Shown: one piece after another, positions 1-7,664 of the stretch
How the letters are laid out: each line of letters starts with the position of its first letter
Numbering within the stretch: the first letter of the stretch is position 1
Assembly (NCBI GenBank): GCA_002393165.1
Contig: DGIF01000047.1
Coordinates: 1 to 14,837, forward strand
Reading direction: 5' to 3'
DNA: 14,837 nt
Source of the DNA: Candidatus Saccharibacteria bacterium UBA3829
GTDB taxonomy: Bacteria; Patescibacteriota; Saccharimonadia; Saccharimonadales; Saccharimonadaceae
Notes under the pieces: model-generated
What the model was told of the DNA's origin: nothing
Database searches by the model: none
What the model saw: only the letters and a program-made list of their open reading frames with translations
Program-made: the position numbers and the translations under genes

Positions 1-1
1 A

Positions 2-1399
2 AATACGGAAGTAAGTACGGAAGTTTACGATTCAAAGGCGGCTTGTGAAGAGGCCTACGGCGAAGATGGCTGTGCGATCGTGGATGGTTCTGGCGTGGAG
101 GGCGCAGAATTATATCAAGTTTTGCTGGCGCCGATTCTTGGGTTTGCTGATGCAATCGACGTTTCCATCTTTATCATGATGCTTGGCGGTTTACTCGCGG
201 TAGTAGCTAGGACCAAGGCTCTAGAAACTGGGATTAAGTTGTTGGTGCAGAAGTTGCACGGCAAAGAGTACTTACTAATTGTGCTTTTGATGTTTATTTT
301 CTCGATACTCGGTACTACATATGGGTTCCTTGAGGAAAGCGTTGGGTTCTATGTATTGATTGCGGCAACGATGTTTGCGGCGGGCCTAGATCCACTAGTG
401 GGCGTCGCGACGATTTTGCTCGGTGCTGGCGCTGGTGTGCTTGGCTCGACGATTAACCCGTTCGCGACTGGCGTGGCACTTTCGGCGATGAAAGACGCCG
501 GGATTGAATTTAGCCAGGGTACGGTGATTTTGATTGCAGTGGTGCTTTGGCTCACGACGCTTGCGATTGCGGCCTTCTTTGTAATCAAATACGCTAAGAA
601 GGTGCAGAAAGATAAGGGCTCGACGTTCCTTAGTTTGCGCGAGCAGGCGGCGGCGGAGAAGACTTATGGTAAGTATTTGAAGTCGCAGGACGATGCAACC
701 AAGTTGACTGGTACGCAGATTGCTACGTTGATTGTGTTTGGCATAACGTTCCTAGTGATGATCGTCGGGTTTATCCCGTGGGGCGAATTTGGGATCACCT
801 TCTTTGACTCATGGACTGGCTGGTTGACTGGCGCTTCGCTTGGTAACTGGTGGTTCTATGAGGCGGCTTTGTGGTTCCTAATCTGTGCAATCATTATTGC
901 GATTATCAATCGTCAAGGTGAACACGGATTCGTGGATGCCTTTGTGGATGGTGCTGACGACATGATTGGTGTTATCCTGGTGATTGCAGTGGCGCGTGGC
1001 GCTTCGGTGCTGATGTCTCAGACTGCACTTGATAACTTCATCGTAATTAATGCGGCTAATGCTCTGGCTTCGATGCCGGAAATGCTGTTTGTGCCGTTTA
1101 ACTACTTGTTGCACGTAGTGCTTTCAATACTGGTGCCATCATCGTCTGGGTTGGCGACGCTTTCGACGCCAATTATCGCGCCGGTGGCTGCACAACTTGG
1201 TTACAGCACCAACGTAGCTGCAATGACGATTGTGGCAGCAAATGGTCTAGTCAATTTGATTACGCCAACTTGTGGCGCAATCATGGGCGGACTTGCGCTT
1301 GCAAAAGTCGACTACTCGACTTGGTTTAAGTGGGGAATCAGGGTGGTTGCTTGCATTGCGGTGGTGAACATCATAGTGCTATGTTTGTTCTCGATCTAG
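2..1399 (+). CDS. YfcC-family (DcuC/ArcD-like) membrane carrier, 5' partial
   Basis: Integral membrane carrier, probably for amino acids or C4-dicarboxylates. The frame is open with no stop to the left edge, so the GTG at 80 is only an internal codon and the gene begins outside the window; 465 residues are visible. An acidic polar stretch (residues 1-35) precedes about ten strongly hydrophobic segments. Recognisable features are a Gly-rich hairpin (GAGAGVLGSTINPFATG, about residues 140-156) and a late re-entrant-like segment (VPSSSGLATLSTPIIAPVA, about 375-393), followed by NGLVNLITPT, all typical of the YfcC/DcuC family. Known for the family: these proteins include arginine/ornithine and dicarboxylate exchangers, and Saccharibacteria often encode one with the arginine deiminase pathway. 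That link is inference here, because the upstream neighbours are not visible. It ends at TAG just before a shared terminator. Confidence 0.85.
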   Translation, partial: NTEVSTEVYDSKAACEEAYGEDGCAIVDGSGVEGAELYQVLLAPILGFADAIDVSIFIMMLGGLLAVVARTKALETGIKLLVQKLHGKEYLLIVLLMFIFSILGTTYGFLEESVGFYVLIAATMFAAGLDPLVGVATILLGAGAGVLGSTINPFATGVALSAMKDAGIEFSQGTVILIAVVLWLTTLAIAAFFVIKYAKKVQKDKGSTFLSLREQAAAEKTYGKYLKSQDDATKLTGTQIATLIVFGITFLVMIVGFIPWGEFGITFFDSWTGWLTGASLGNWWFYEAALWFLICAIIIAIINRQGEHGFVDAFVDGADDMIGVILVIAVARGASVLMSQTALDNFIVINAANALASMPEMLFVPFNYLLHVVLSILVPSSSGLATLSTPIIAPVAAQLGYSTNVAAMTIVAANGLVNLITPTCGAIMGGLALAKVDYSTWFKWGIRVVACIAVVNIIVLCLFSI

Positions 1400-1415
1400 A
1401 GATATAGCAGTCCAC

Positions 1416-1447
1416 AAAAAGAACGAGCCTAAAGGCTCGTTCTTTTT
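1416..1447. terminator. Bidirectional intrinsic terminator between the carrier gene and gpmI
   Basis: Perfect inverted repeat: GAACGAGCC (1421-1429), loop TAAA, GGCTCGTTC (1434-1442), flanked by A5 on the left and T5 on the right. The structure therefore has a U-tract in either direction. It lies between two convergent genes, and the TAA stop of gpmI (1446-1448, minus) sits inside the T/A flank, so one hairpin very likely terminates both. Confidence 0.92.
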
Positions 1448-3035
1448 AAATGATTCTAATTAGTGGAGCATCCCACTCGGACGGGAGGTCTGTTTCTTTA
1501 AAACCGAGTAAGAGGGCGATGGTAGATGCGATGTTGGAAAGGCCAGGGTGCTGGACGCTAGAGTAAGTGTATTTAGTGCGATTGATAGTATTGTCGTAGA
1601 TAATGAATGGCACCTTATTCATGGTGTGGGCAGTTTTTTGTTGGTTGGATTGGTCGAGGAGTTCTTCCGCGTTGCCGTGGTCTGATGTAATGATGAGCAC
1701 GCCGCCGAGCTGGTCAATTTTTTCGGCGAGACGTGCGAGGGACAAATCGACCGATTCGACGGCAATGATAGTGGCATTAATATCTGCGGTGTGACCGACC
1801 ATGTCGCCGTTTGGGAAATTAAAACGTATGAATTTAAAGTTACCGAGATTATCTAACACCGCGTCGGTGATTTCGGCAACTTTCATCCAGGGTTTAAGGG
1901 CGGGGTAATCTTTGAATGACTCGATCTCGATGTGTTTTTCGTTTGGTTGTTTTTCGTAGCTATTGCCATTGAAGTAGTAGGTGATGTGACCAAACTTCAG
2001 AGTTTCTGAACAGGCAAGTTGAGAAATATTATTGTTGCCAAGGAACTGAGGTAAAGTTTCACCGAACTTAGTCGGTTCGACTAGACGGTGTTCTGGAACG
2101 TGGGTGTCCGAATTATATTCACACATGCCAACAAAATAAACTTGGTCTGGGGTATAATTGCCGCGATTGAAATACGGGAAGTCCCAGTAGGTGAAGGCCT
2201 GTGCGATTTCGATCGCGCGGTCCTTGCGGAAGTCGAAATAGATGAGAGCATCGCCTTTTTCGATTTTGCCGACGGGTTGGTCGTTTCTTACGATTACGAA
2301 TGGCGGGAGATCTTGGTCTTGGACCTTTGGATTAATTCGGCGAAGAGTAGCGATTGCTTCCTCAGCGGAATTAAAATAGTAGTCGGCTTCGCCGTTGACC
2401 ATTGCGTCCCAACCTCTGGCTACTACATTCCAGTCATTTTCGTAGCGGTCTGCCACGAAAACTGAACGTCCGCCGCCGTCGGCGATCTTGATGTCAGCGT
2501 CGCTAAAGTTGTTTGCAAATTCTTCAAAACGTCTGATAAATTTTGGCTCAGTTTGCGGTGGCGTGTCGCGGCCATCAAGTACGGCATGTATGCGCATACG
2601 ACGCACGCCTTCTTGGTAGGCACGAGCTACCATTTTCATGAGGTGATTAATGTTGCTATGAACTCCGCCATCCGAAAAAATACCAGCAAAGTGCAATGTG
2701 CCAGCGTTTTGTGTGCGGCGGATGGCTTCTTTCCAGGCTTTACTATCAAAAACTCGACCGCTTGCGAATTCGGCATCAACTCTGGCGGCGTCTTGTAGAT
2801 TGGCTTTTCCGGCCCCGATGGTATTATGCCCGACTTCGGAACTTCCGATATGTCCGGAGTGGAGACCTACGGCTTCTCCAGATGCGTTGATTGCCACGTG
2901 AAAATAGTCACTGGCTGCGCGACCGAGAAATGGGGTGCGCGCTCGCGAGACGGCATTGCCAGGTCCGTCTGGTGCAAGGCCGACTCCGTCAAGTACAGCT
3001 AAAACTATCGGCCCATCATACGATAATTTATTCAT
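1446..3035 (-). CDS. gpmI: 2,3-bisphosphoglycerate-independent phosphoglycerate mutase
   Basis: Cytoplasmic glycolytic enzyme interconverting 3- and 2-phosphoglycerate with two metal ions (alkaline-phosphatase superfamily). The 529 residues are slightly more than the usual 510 or so. Visible motifs: metal-binding LDGVG (D16), phospho-serine motif GSSEVGH (Ser66 as nucleophile), SDGGVHS (121-127), DGRDTPP (154-160), FRKDRA (269-274), NGDMVGHT (409-416, D411 and H415), SDHGN (451-455) and AHT (H470). All metal and catalytic positions appear present. Start: the ATG at 3035 lies 6 nt after TATAAT, so the mRNA may be leaderless. It is 25 bp downstream of the glycosyltransferase gene on the same strand; read-through from that gene is possible, but gpmI has its own -10 box. 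It ends in the shared terminator. Confidence 0.97.
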   Translation of the reverse strand: MNKLSYDGPIVLAVLDGVGLAPDGPGNAVSRARTPFLGRAASDYFHVAINASGEAVGLHSGHIGSSEVGHNTIGAGKANLQDAARVDAEFASGRVFDSKAWKEAIRRTQNAGTLHFAGIFSDGGVHSNINHLMKMVARAYQEGVRRMRIHAVLDGRDTPPQTEPKFIRRFEEFANNFSDADIKIADGGGRSVFVADRYENDWNVVARGWDAMVNGEADYYFNSAEEAIATLRRINPKVQDQDLPPFVIVRNDQPVGKIEKGDALIYFDFRKDRAIEIAQAFTYWDFPYFNRGNYTPDQVYFVGMCEYNSDTHVPEHRLVEPTKFGETLPQFLGNNNISQLACSETLKFGHITYYFNGNSYEKQPNEKHIEIESFKDYPALKPWMKVAEITDAVLDNLGNFKFIRFNFPNGDMVGHTADINATIIAVESVDLSLARLAEKIDQLGGVLIITSDHGNAEELLDQSNQQKTAHTMNKVPFIIYDNTINRTKYTYSSVQHPGLSNIASTIALLLGFKETDLPSEWDAPLIRII

Positions 3036-3041
3036 AAGTTG

Positions 3042-3050
3042 ATTATATCA
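3042..3050 (-). promoter_or_regulatory. Extended -10 promoter of gpmI (leaderless type)
   Basis: The minus strand reads TGATATAAT, then 6 nt, then the gpmI ATG. A start 6-7 nt after the -10 box would fall on the A of ATG. A weak -35 candidate (TTACCA, 3066-3071) overlaps the end of the upstream gene. Confidence 0.75.
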
Positions 3051-3060
3051 CGTTTTGTGG

Positions 3061-4290
3061 CTAATTGGTAAGTGATTCAAATTTAGTGATCTTGGTAGAG
3101 ATTTTTTTGAGCTCGCGGCCAGAAATGGCAGAACGAGACATCTTTGCGATACGTTCAGGATGAGCTAATAGGCTAGTGAGGGCAGAGGCCATAGCTTCGG
3201 GAGAGGGATCTTTCGACAAAATGTAGCTATCGTTAGGAAGAATTTCTTTCATGTCGGGATCGGCGATGAAGGACGGTGTGCCGGATACGACGGCTTCGAC
3301 TAGAGTCATGCTGTAGTTATCGAAATTGTATGAGGCGAGGATGTCAAGGTGCGCCGTAGATAACGCTCGCCAAACTTTGTCGTGTGGCGTATTGCCGTGA
3401 AAGGATACGGGCAGATGATGTTTTGCGGCAAATTTGCGGGCGGATGCTTCGTCGGGGCCGCTGCCGTAGACGTCGAGGTGATAGGGTGGCAGCTTGGAGC
3501 TGTCGAGCAGTTGGAGCGCGGTGAGGAATTCCAAAATGCGCTTCTCGCCCGAAAGACGGGAATGCCAAATCATACGGAGAGGTTCGTTTTTGCCGAGCTG
3601 GCGCGGGCTTACTTTAGCCTCGCACAGATCGTCGGCGAGGCCGTGGGGTAGTGTTGCGAAGGGCTTAATGACGCCGTAGTGTTGGAGTTTTTTGCGGAAA
3701 TGCTGAGAAGGCGATACGACAAGATCCGCATAATTGGCGTGGTTGACCATGAGAGTCCACATTTTGGCTTTAGCAAGGGTGTCGGCTAGGTAATCGTCGC
3801 GGTGAATTTTGATGGTGTGTGGAATGTACCACGAATGGAACCAACTGAGCAGTGTTGCTACGACGGTGCGGAAGCCGTAGGGAATTAGGCGATCTTCGCC
3901 CATATCTTCACGTCCATGCATGACCTGGATAGATTTAATGCCGTATTTCTTGGCCAGTCTTAGGCCGGCAATGGAACAGCCGGCTTCGTAGTGGATATAA
4001 AATACGTTGAAGCTGCGGATTTCGGGGTGAGTGCGTTCGAGTTCGCGCTCAATAACCCGGGGCCGTCTAGCGATTGGCGCAATGCCGCGACCGATAAGGC
4101 GGCAGGACTTTACTGGATAGATGTGCTTCTTGGCGAGGTTTTTTCGCTCGGACGCGTTGCGCGGATATCCGCTGGAAAAAACGTAAACGGTGTGGCCGCG
4201 TTTTTCGAGTTCAGCTTTGTCGGCGTTAATTGAGCTGGTAATGCCGCCGGTAAGGTCGAGATAGCAATCGGTGAAAATAGCAATTTTCAT
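3061..4290 (-). CDS. GT4-family glycosyltransferase
   Basis: GT-B fold glycosyltransferase, probably using a nucleotide sugar to modify a lipid or other envelope acceptor; the exact acceptor cannot be read. The 409 residues fit the family. The N-terminal domain starts MKIAIFTDCYLDLTGGI with the Gly15-Gly16 loop. A hydrophobic and aromatic patch around 140-160 could touch the membrane. The C-terminal domain has SRLSGEKR (244-251, donor phosphate-binding Arg and Lys), DVYGSGPD (273-280) and a late acidic motif. That last motif is normally E-x7-E; here it is D324-x7-E332 inside NFDNYSMTLVEA, a conservative change of the first acid. Overall it resembles diacylglycerol glucosyltransferases and mannosyltransferases. 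The ATG at 4290 is fixed by TATAAT 6 nt upstream. It reads toward gpmI and is divergent from a surface protein gene. Confidence 0.88.
   Translation of the reverse strand: MKIAIFTDCYLDLTGGITSSINADKAELEKRGHTVYVFSSGYPRNASERKNLAKKHIYPVKSCRLIGRGIAPIARRPRVIERELERTHPEIRSFNVFYIHYEAGCSIAGLRLAKKYGIKSIQVMHGREDMGEDRLIPYGFRTVVATLLSWFHSWYIPHTIKIHRDDYLADTLAKAKMWTLMVNHANYADLVVSPSQHFRKKLQHYGVIKPFATLPHGLADDLCEAKVSPRQLGKNEPLRMIWHSRLSGEKRILEFLTALQLLDSSKLPPYHLDVYGSGPDEASARKFAAKHHLPVSFHGNTPHDKVWRALSTAHLDILASYNFDNYSMTLVEAVVSGTPSFIADPDMKEILPNDSYILSKDPSPEAMASALTSLLAHPERIAKMSRSAISGRELKKISTKITKFESLTN
4272..4289 (-). other. Start-codon hairpin in the glycosyltransferase gene
   Basis: TGAAAAT (4272-4278) and ATTTTCA (4283-4289) form a 7-bp inverted repeat with loop AGCA. 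If the mRNA is leaderless, this would be a hairpin at its extreme 5' end including the UG of the start codon. The stem is mostly A-U, so it may be weak. It may simply reflect the codons for MKIAIF. Confidence 0.4.
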
Positions 4291-4296
4291 AGTTCG

Positions 4297-4305
4297 ATTA
4301 TATCA
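4297..4305 (-). promoter_or_regulatory. Extended -10 promoter of the glycosyltransferase gene (leaderless type)
   Basis: The minus strand reads TGATATAAT followed by 6 nt (cgaact) and ATG. This is the same nine bases as the gpmI and tRNA-Glu promoters. No clear -35 box is seen, consistent with an extended -10 promoter. Confidence 0.75.
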
Positions 4306-4337
4306 TATTACCCTTGGTGATAACTGGGAAAATGTTA

Positions 4338-4366
4338 TTGTAAAAAATGGCGTAGTATTTTATAAT
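4338..4366 (+). promoter_or_regulatory. Promoter of the FISUMP-domain surface protein gene
   Basis: A -35 candidate TTGTAA (4338-4343), 17-nt spacer and TATAAT (4361-4366) are followed by 6 nt and the ATG at 4373. It is divergent from the glycosyltransferase promoter in an 82-bp gap. The GGAG between -10 and ATG is too close to the start codon to act as a normal ribosome binding site. Confidence 0.78.
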
Positions 4367-4372
4367 GGAGTT

Positions 4373-6055
4373 ATGGTTAAAACGGGCAGGGTTATAACTT
4401 GGGTGTCTGCCACTGCAATTACGGTGGTTGGGCTGTCGATTATTGTTGGTGCCTGTACGAATGATCAGGTGGGCGCGACGGAAAGCGGATTGACGATGGC
4501 GGCGACGATCGAGCCGTCGATGACCGTAACGATAAGTGATGCGAATAAGAAATTAAATATTGTACCGAGTAGTACGGGGACGTTCGGCTCTACGAGCGTG
4601 ACGGTGGGGGCATATAGTAATGGCTCGGTGGGATATACGCTCGCAATGCAGCTTTCGAACACTGCGTTAGTTGGAGATACGAGCTCGATACCGACGCTGG
4701 CGTCGAACAGTAGTTGTGCTGGCGGCAGTGCCTGCACAAGCAGTAATTTTGCTGTAGGGCGTTGGGGTATAGCGATTGGTAATGAAACGTATCGAGCCGC
4801 TACGTCGACGCGAAATCTTGTGACGGTGGCAAATACCAATAATTCGGTACAGAGCAATACTTATACGATTAATCTTGGCGCTAACTTGGATTTGTCGACG
4901 CCGATTGACAATTATGGTACGACGATAGATTTCGTGGCTACGCCGAGCATAAAGACTTATCGTGTTACTATCACGCACGATGCGGGCATTTCGAGTTTGA
5001 CCGTAAGACGTGGTGGCGCTCTTAGCGCTATTGTGTTGCCGGACTCGACTGGGAGCGGGACGGCGACTTACTCTTTGGTTTCCGGCCATACTTATACCAT
5101 CACTGCGCATTATGAAACTGGCATGCGGTTAGACGAGGCGGTGCTTAACGGTTCGGGGTTTTTCAATAGCGATACTGGTGCTTTTACGGTTGGGACCAGT
5201 GATAGCACTTTGGCACTGACTAGTACTGCCGCGCAGAAAGTTTACATGCAGAATATTACGGCGGCAGAGATCGATAATTTATTAATCGGCAGTCACGGCG
5301 GTGCGGTCTTGTTGTTTGATAATCGCGACGAAAAAGGGTATATGGTGAATAAGCTCGGCGATAACAACTATTGGATGTTGCAGAATTTGGACCATGATAT
5401 TGTGGATACGGCAAACTTTTATACTTATAGTAATACAGATATTGGTCATGGGGCTAGCCCTAACGCGAACGCGGTATGGACTGGTGTTACTACTTACCCT
5501 ACCGATGATTCTACTTGGATTGGCTCCAATACTGATCCGGAGTCTTATGATCCGGGTAATTTGTGCTGGAATGGCTATTCTGGAGATCCCGTTAATTGTT
5601 CCCAGAGTGGGGAGGTGTACCATATTGGAAATTATTACAACTGGACAGCGGCCGTGGCGATGGATAACTCGTCTCAAGTTATCTCTTACACAGATGTTGA
5701 TAGGTCTATCTGCCCGGCTGGGTGGATGTTGCCGAAAAGTGGAACCGGAACTGGGGTCAAATCGTTTGAGAATCTAATAACGAGCTATGAATGGAGTTAT
5801 GATCCGGTGGGCATGTCTTGGACCGGTGAGTTCTCTTTGCTGTCTGCGCCGATTTATTTGAATCCTTCCGGCAACTGGTATGGCTATCCAGAAGATTTTG
5901 GTGGTGGGACAGCTTTATGGACTTCGTATAATTATGATGCTGCCGCTGCGATAGCTTTTGGCTTTTCAGGTACCGATAATGAAGCGTGGTCGTATGATGA
6001 CGGGATTGAGCGTACCGTCGGCTTTCCTGTGCGATGTGTGTTGAGGAATAATTAA
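4373..6055 (+). CDS. Exported FISUMP-domain surface protein
   Basis: Predicted secreted or lipid-anchored surface protein, 560 residues, function unknown. The ATG at 4373 is chosen over the longer GTG frame from 4271 because TATAAT ends 6 nt before it and a signal sequence follows at once. That signal has Lys and Arg, then a hydrophobic stretch (7-27) ending VGAC, a possible lipobox with Cys28; cleavage after VGA near 36 is an alternative. Residues about 45-190 form a Ser/Thr-rich beta module (GYTLAM, IPTLAS at 106-111, SNF, WG). Residues about 200-290 form a second beta-rich module. Residues about 330-560 match the Fibrobacter succinogenes major paralogous (FISUMP) domain: WMLQNLD, YYNWTAA, ICPAGWMLP and C-terminal VRCV. 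Cys pairs suggest disulfides outside the cell. The beta module recurs in the surface protein encoded at 12567-13532. The next gene starts 2 bp after its stop. Confidence 0.85.
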   Translation: MVKTGRVITWVSATAITVVGLSIIVGACTNDQVGATESGLTMAATIEPSMTVTISDANKKLNIVPSSTGTFGSTSVTVGAYSNGSVGYTLAMQLSNTALVGDTSSIPTLASNSSCAGGSACTSSNFAVGRWGIAIGNETYRAATSTRNLVTVANTNNSVQSNTYTINLGANLDLSTPIDNYGTTIDFVATPSIKTYRVTITHDAGISSLTVRRGGALSAIVLPDSTGSGTATYSLVSGHTYTITAHYETGMRLDEAVLNGSGFFNSDTGAFTVGTSDSTLALTSTAAQKVYMQNITAAEIDNLLIGSHGGAVLLFDNRDEKGYMVNKLGDNNYWMLQNLDHDIVDTANFYTYSNTDIGHGASPNANAVWTGVTTYPTDDSTWIGSNTDPESYDPGNLCWNGYSGDPVNCSQSGEVYHIGNYYNWTAAVAMDNSSQVISYTDVDRSICPAGWMLPKSGTGTGVKSFENLITSYEWSYDPVGMSWTGEFSLLSAPIYLNPSGNWYGYPEDFGGGTALWTSYNYDAAAAIAFGFSGTDNEAWSYDDGIERTVGFPVRCVLRNN

Positions 6056-6057
6056 GA

Positions 6058-6696
6058 GTGAAGTACCTAGCGGATTTGTTAACTTTGGTGCGAGTAATAC
6101 TAGCGGCAACGATGATCGTAGTTAGTGCGGCCGATCTGCCGATGGATGCTGGAACGGCTTTTTTAGTTTTTGTAGTGGCGGAGTTGACTGATGCCTTTGA
6201 TGGCACCTTGGCGATGCGGTTTCCGTTTCCGAAAAATAAGGCTCCGTGGTATCGTAAGTACGCAGCGAAATATGATATGTTTGCCGATGCATTGACTGCA
6301 ATTGCGGCAATGGTATTTTTTACGTTGCGAATTAATTTGATAGCGGGTTTGGCAATAATCGTTAGTTATGGTGTTGCTGCAGCGATTGTAGATTGGATCG
6401 TGTATGGAAAACTATTTGGCCATCCGGATGATTGTGTGCCTGGATCGCTGATGCGGCGAGATTTTTTGCTGGCAAAGAAGATCATTATGGCACGGCGAGT
6501 GATTTATCTTTTGTTGATTGGGATGGTAGCGGTTTGGATGTTGTGCGTTTCGGGTTGGCGCTTGGAGGCTAAGATTGTGATTATGATTATGGCGACTGTC
6601 GTAGCGGTGTTTTTGTGGTTCTTTCTTGCGCAGAGGCGGCATCACATTTCTCGGGACGCGGTAGACATAGAAGAAAAGCTTGCTAGTAAAAAATGA
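6058..6696 (+). CDS. CDP-alcohol phosphatidyltransferase-like membrane protein
   Basis: Multi-pass membrane protein of 212 residues resembling enzymes that transfer a phosphatidyl group from a CDP-alcohol (phospholipid head-group synthesis, PgsA-like). The family signature is D-x2-DG-x2-AR-x8-G-x3-D-x3-D. Here I read D45-AF-D48-G49-TL-A52-M-R54, then a longer linker, then A69-x3-D73-x3-D77. All four aspartates are kept, but one residue is inserted before Arg, the linker is longer, and the second Gly is Ala. Hydrophobic segments lie near 6-25, 30-45, 80-115, 145-165 and 170-190. It starts with GTG, 2 bp after the preceding stop, with GAGG at 6043-6046 as ribosome binding site, so it is translated from the upstream gene's mRNA. 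It could be an active enzyme with a divergent motif or a specialised relative. Confidence 0.75.
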   Translation: MKYLADLLTLVRVILAATMIVVSAADLPMDAGTAFLVFVVAELTDAFDGTLAMRFPFPKNKAPWYRKYAAKYDMFADALTAIAAMVFFTLRINLIAGLAIIVSYGVAAAIVDWIVYGKLFGHPDDCVPGSLMRRDFLLAKKIIMARRVIYLLLIGMVAVWMLCVSGWRLEAKIVIMIMATVVAVFLWFFLAQRRHHISRDAVDIEEKLASKK

Positions 6697-6807
6697 CTTC
6701 CAGTGGGGATGCGGCGGGACAAAATTCGCTAGGTTTTGGCGGTGCGTACGAATAGTATGCAAGATGGATTGCGGTTCACGTTGCGTGGGACGTCCGGTAG
6801 CGATGAG

Positions 6808-7379
6808 CTAGTAGGTATATATGGCTGGTAAGTTTAATAAATCATCTAATGAATTGGCGGCTTTGATTATTTCATTTTCCGAGAAGCGCCTTTCAGTTTT
6901 AGCAAGTCTTTTTAGCTGGTCGAAACTAACCTCTTCGACCCCAATCAGCTCGCCTCCGTCCAAGTTTTGAGGGCCCTGAGCGATGAAGTCAGTAGCAATA
7001 AAGGTATAGACTAGCCAATCAATCTTCGCAAACGGCTGTTTTGCCGCGACAAGACGCCAAGAACGAAAAATCATTCCCGTCTCTTCGGCCATTTCACGTT
7101 TAGCCGCATCTAGTTCGTTTTCGCTTGGCGAATCGTTGCGACCGCCCGGGAAATCATAAAACCATTTTTTGCGTGGCTGTTTTTGATGGGTAATAATTAT
7201 TTTGTCGTCTTTTACGGCAATGATTTTAGCTGTATCCTCACGTTTAAGCATCTCAAAGGTTTCGTAGTCCCGTCAAAAAGTTCTTGTGGCCATTGGTAGA
7301 CATCAAAAACTTTACCGGAAAAGACTAGTTCTGCATTTCTCGGAACTAATATGGTATCGTCTGGGATATATTTACGCAT
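6808..7379 (-). pseudogene. Nudix hydrolase with a probable -1 frameshift
   Basis: ADP-ribose pyrophosphatase-like Nudix protein in two frames. Frame one starts at the ATG at 7379 (MRKYIPDDTILVPRN... to WPQELFDGTTK). Frame two runs from about 7266 to 6808 and can start at the ATG at 7251 (MLKREDTAKII, 147 residues). Adding one base at the AAA run (7260-7262 on plus) joins ...FDGTTK to TFEMLKRED, the continuous form I expect for this family, about 190 residues. The Nudix box is visible in the second part: PGGRNDSPSE followed by REMAEETGM (REUxEExGU). The 7379 start is backed by TATAAT 6 nt upstream, so the shift splits a promoted gene. It could be a real mutation, a homopolymer sequencing error, or less likely programmed frameshifting. 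The C-terminal piece keeps the catalytic box but lacks the N-terminal strands. It is convergent with the preceding gene across 111 bp with no clear terminator. Confidence 0.82.
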
Positions 7380-7385
7380 GTAAAT

Positions 7386-7394
7386 ATTATAACA
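7386..7394 (-). promoter_or_regulatory. Extended -10 promoter of the Nudix gene (leaderless type)
   Basis: The minus strand reads TGTTATAAT, then 6 nt (atttac), then the ATG at 7379. It supports 7379, not 7251, as the original start of the split Nudix gene. Confidence 0.72.
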
Positions 7395-7483
7395 TGATTT
7401 TATAGGCAGGCCGTTGAGGGGAGTAATAGTCGGAATTATAGAGGTATATTGGTTTTTTGCATGTTTTTTGTCGTAAAAAATGG

Positions 7484-7513
7484 CATAAAAATAACCCTCT
7501 ATGCTAGCGAGGG
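7484..7513 (-). terminator. Probable terminator of tRNA-Leu
   Basis: On the minus strand CCCTC (7513-7509), a 9-nt loop and GAGGG (7499-7495) are followed by TTATTTTT. The stem is short (5 bp), but the U-rich tail and the position about 55 nt past the tRNA 3' end fit an intrinsic terminator. Confidence 0.5.
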
Positions 7514-7568
7514 ATTTAGCAGACATTTATAGATTAGCAAATAGTTGAAAATTATTTCATAAACCGTT

Positions 7569-7655
7569 TGGTGGGCGAGAAGGGACTTGAACCCTTACGA
7601 CATTGCTGCCACTAGATTTTGAGTCTGGCGCGTCTACCAGTTCCGCCACTCGCCC
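7569..7655 (-). tRNA. tRNA-Leu (anticodon CAA), with encoded CCA
   Basis: Type II tRNA reading UUG. Acceptor GGGCGAG (7655-7649) pairs with CTCGCCC, followed by discriminator A and genomic CCA (7571-7569). The D-stem is GCG/CGC. The anticodon loop CTCAAAA has CAA at 7621-7619. There is a long variable arm, and T-stem AAGGG/CCCTT with loop TTCAAGT. The anticodon stem CCAGA/TCTAG contains one C-A mismatch (positions 28-42). The gene has its own promoter and leader on the minus strand. Confidence 0.93.
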
Positions 7656-7664
7656 ATTAGGGGC

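Noticed and set aside
80..1399. GTG at 80 as the start of the carrier gene
   Set aside because: The same frame is open without a stop to position 2, so the start lies outside the window; starting at 80 would remove part of a polar loop for no reason.
2088..2465. Plus-strand open frame of 125 codons inside gpmI
   Set aside because: It is an antisense shadow of a well-conserved enzyme, with no promoter or recognisable product. Similar shadows opposite gltX and the sortase gene were dropped for the same reason.
4271..4372. Longer GTG start for the FISUMP protein gene
   Set aside because: It would put the extra codons upstream of the predicted transcription start, overlap the glycosyltransferase start, and bury the signal peptide.
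6694..6696. Possible UGA recoding as in Gracilibacteria/Absconditabacteria
   Set aside because: No gene needs an in-frame TGA to be complete, and reading through this TGA adds only a dozen unconserved residues before TAG.
6697..6807. Terminator or small gene between the CDP-alcohol transferase and Nudix genes
   Set aside because: Only an 8-bp palindrome (GGACGTCC) is seen; no U-tract or convincing frame.
7380..7526. Open frame upstream of the Nudix gene as a real N-terminal extension or small gene
   Set aside because: It runs through the Nudix promoter and the probable tRNA terminator, and the peptide resembles no family I know.
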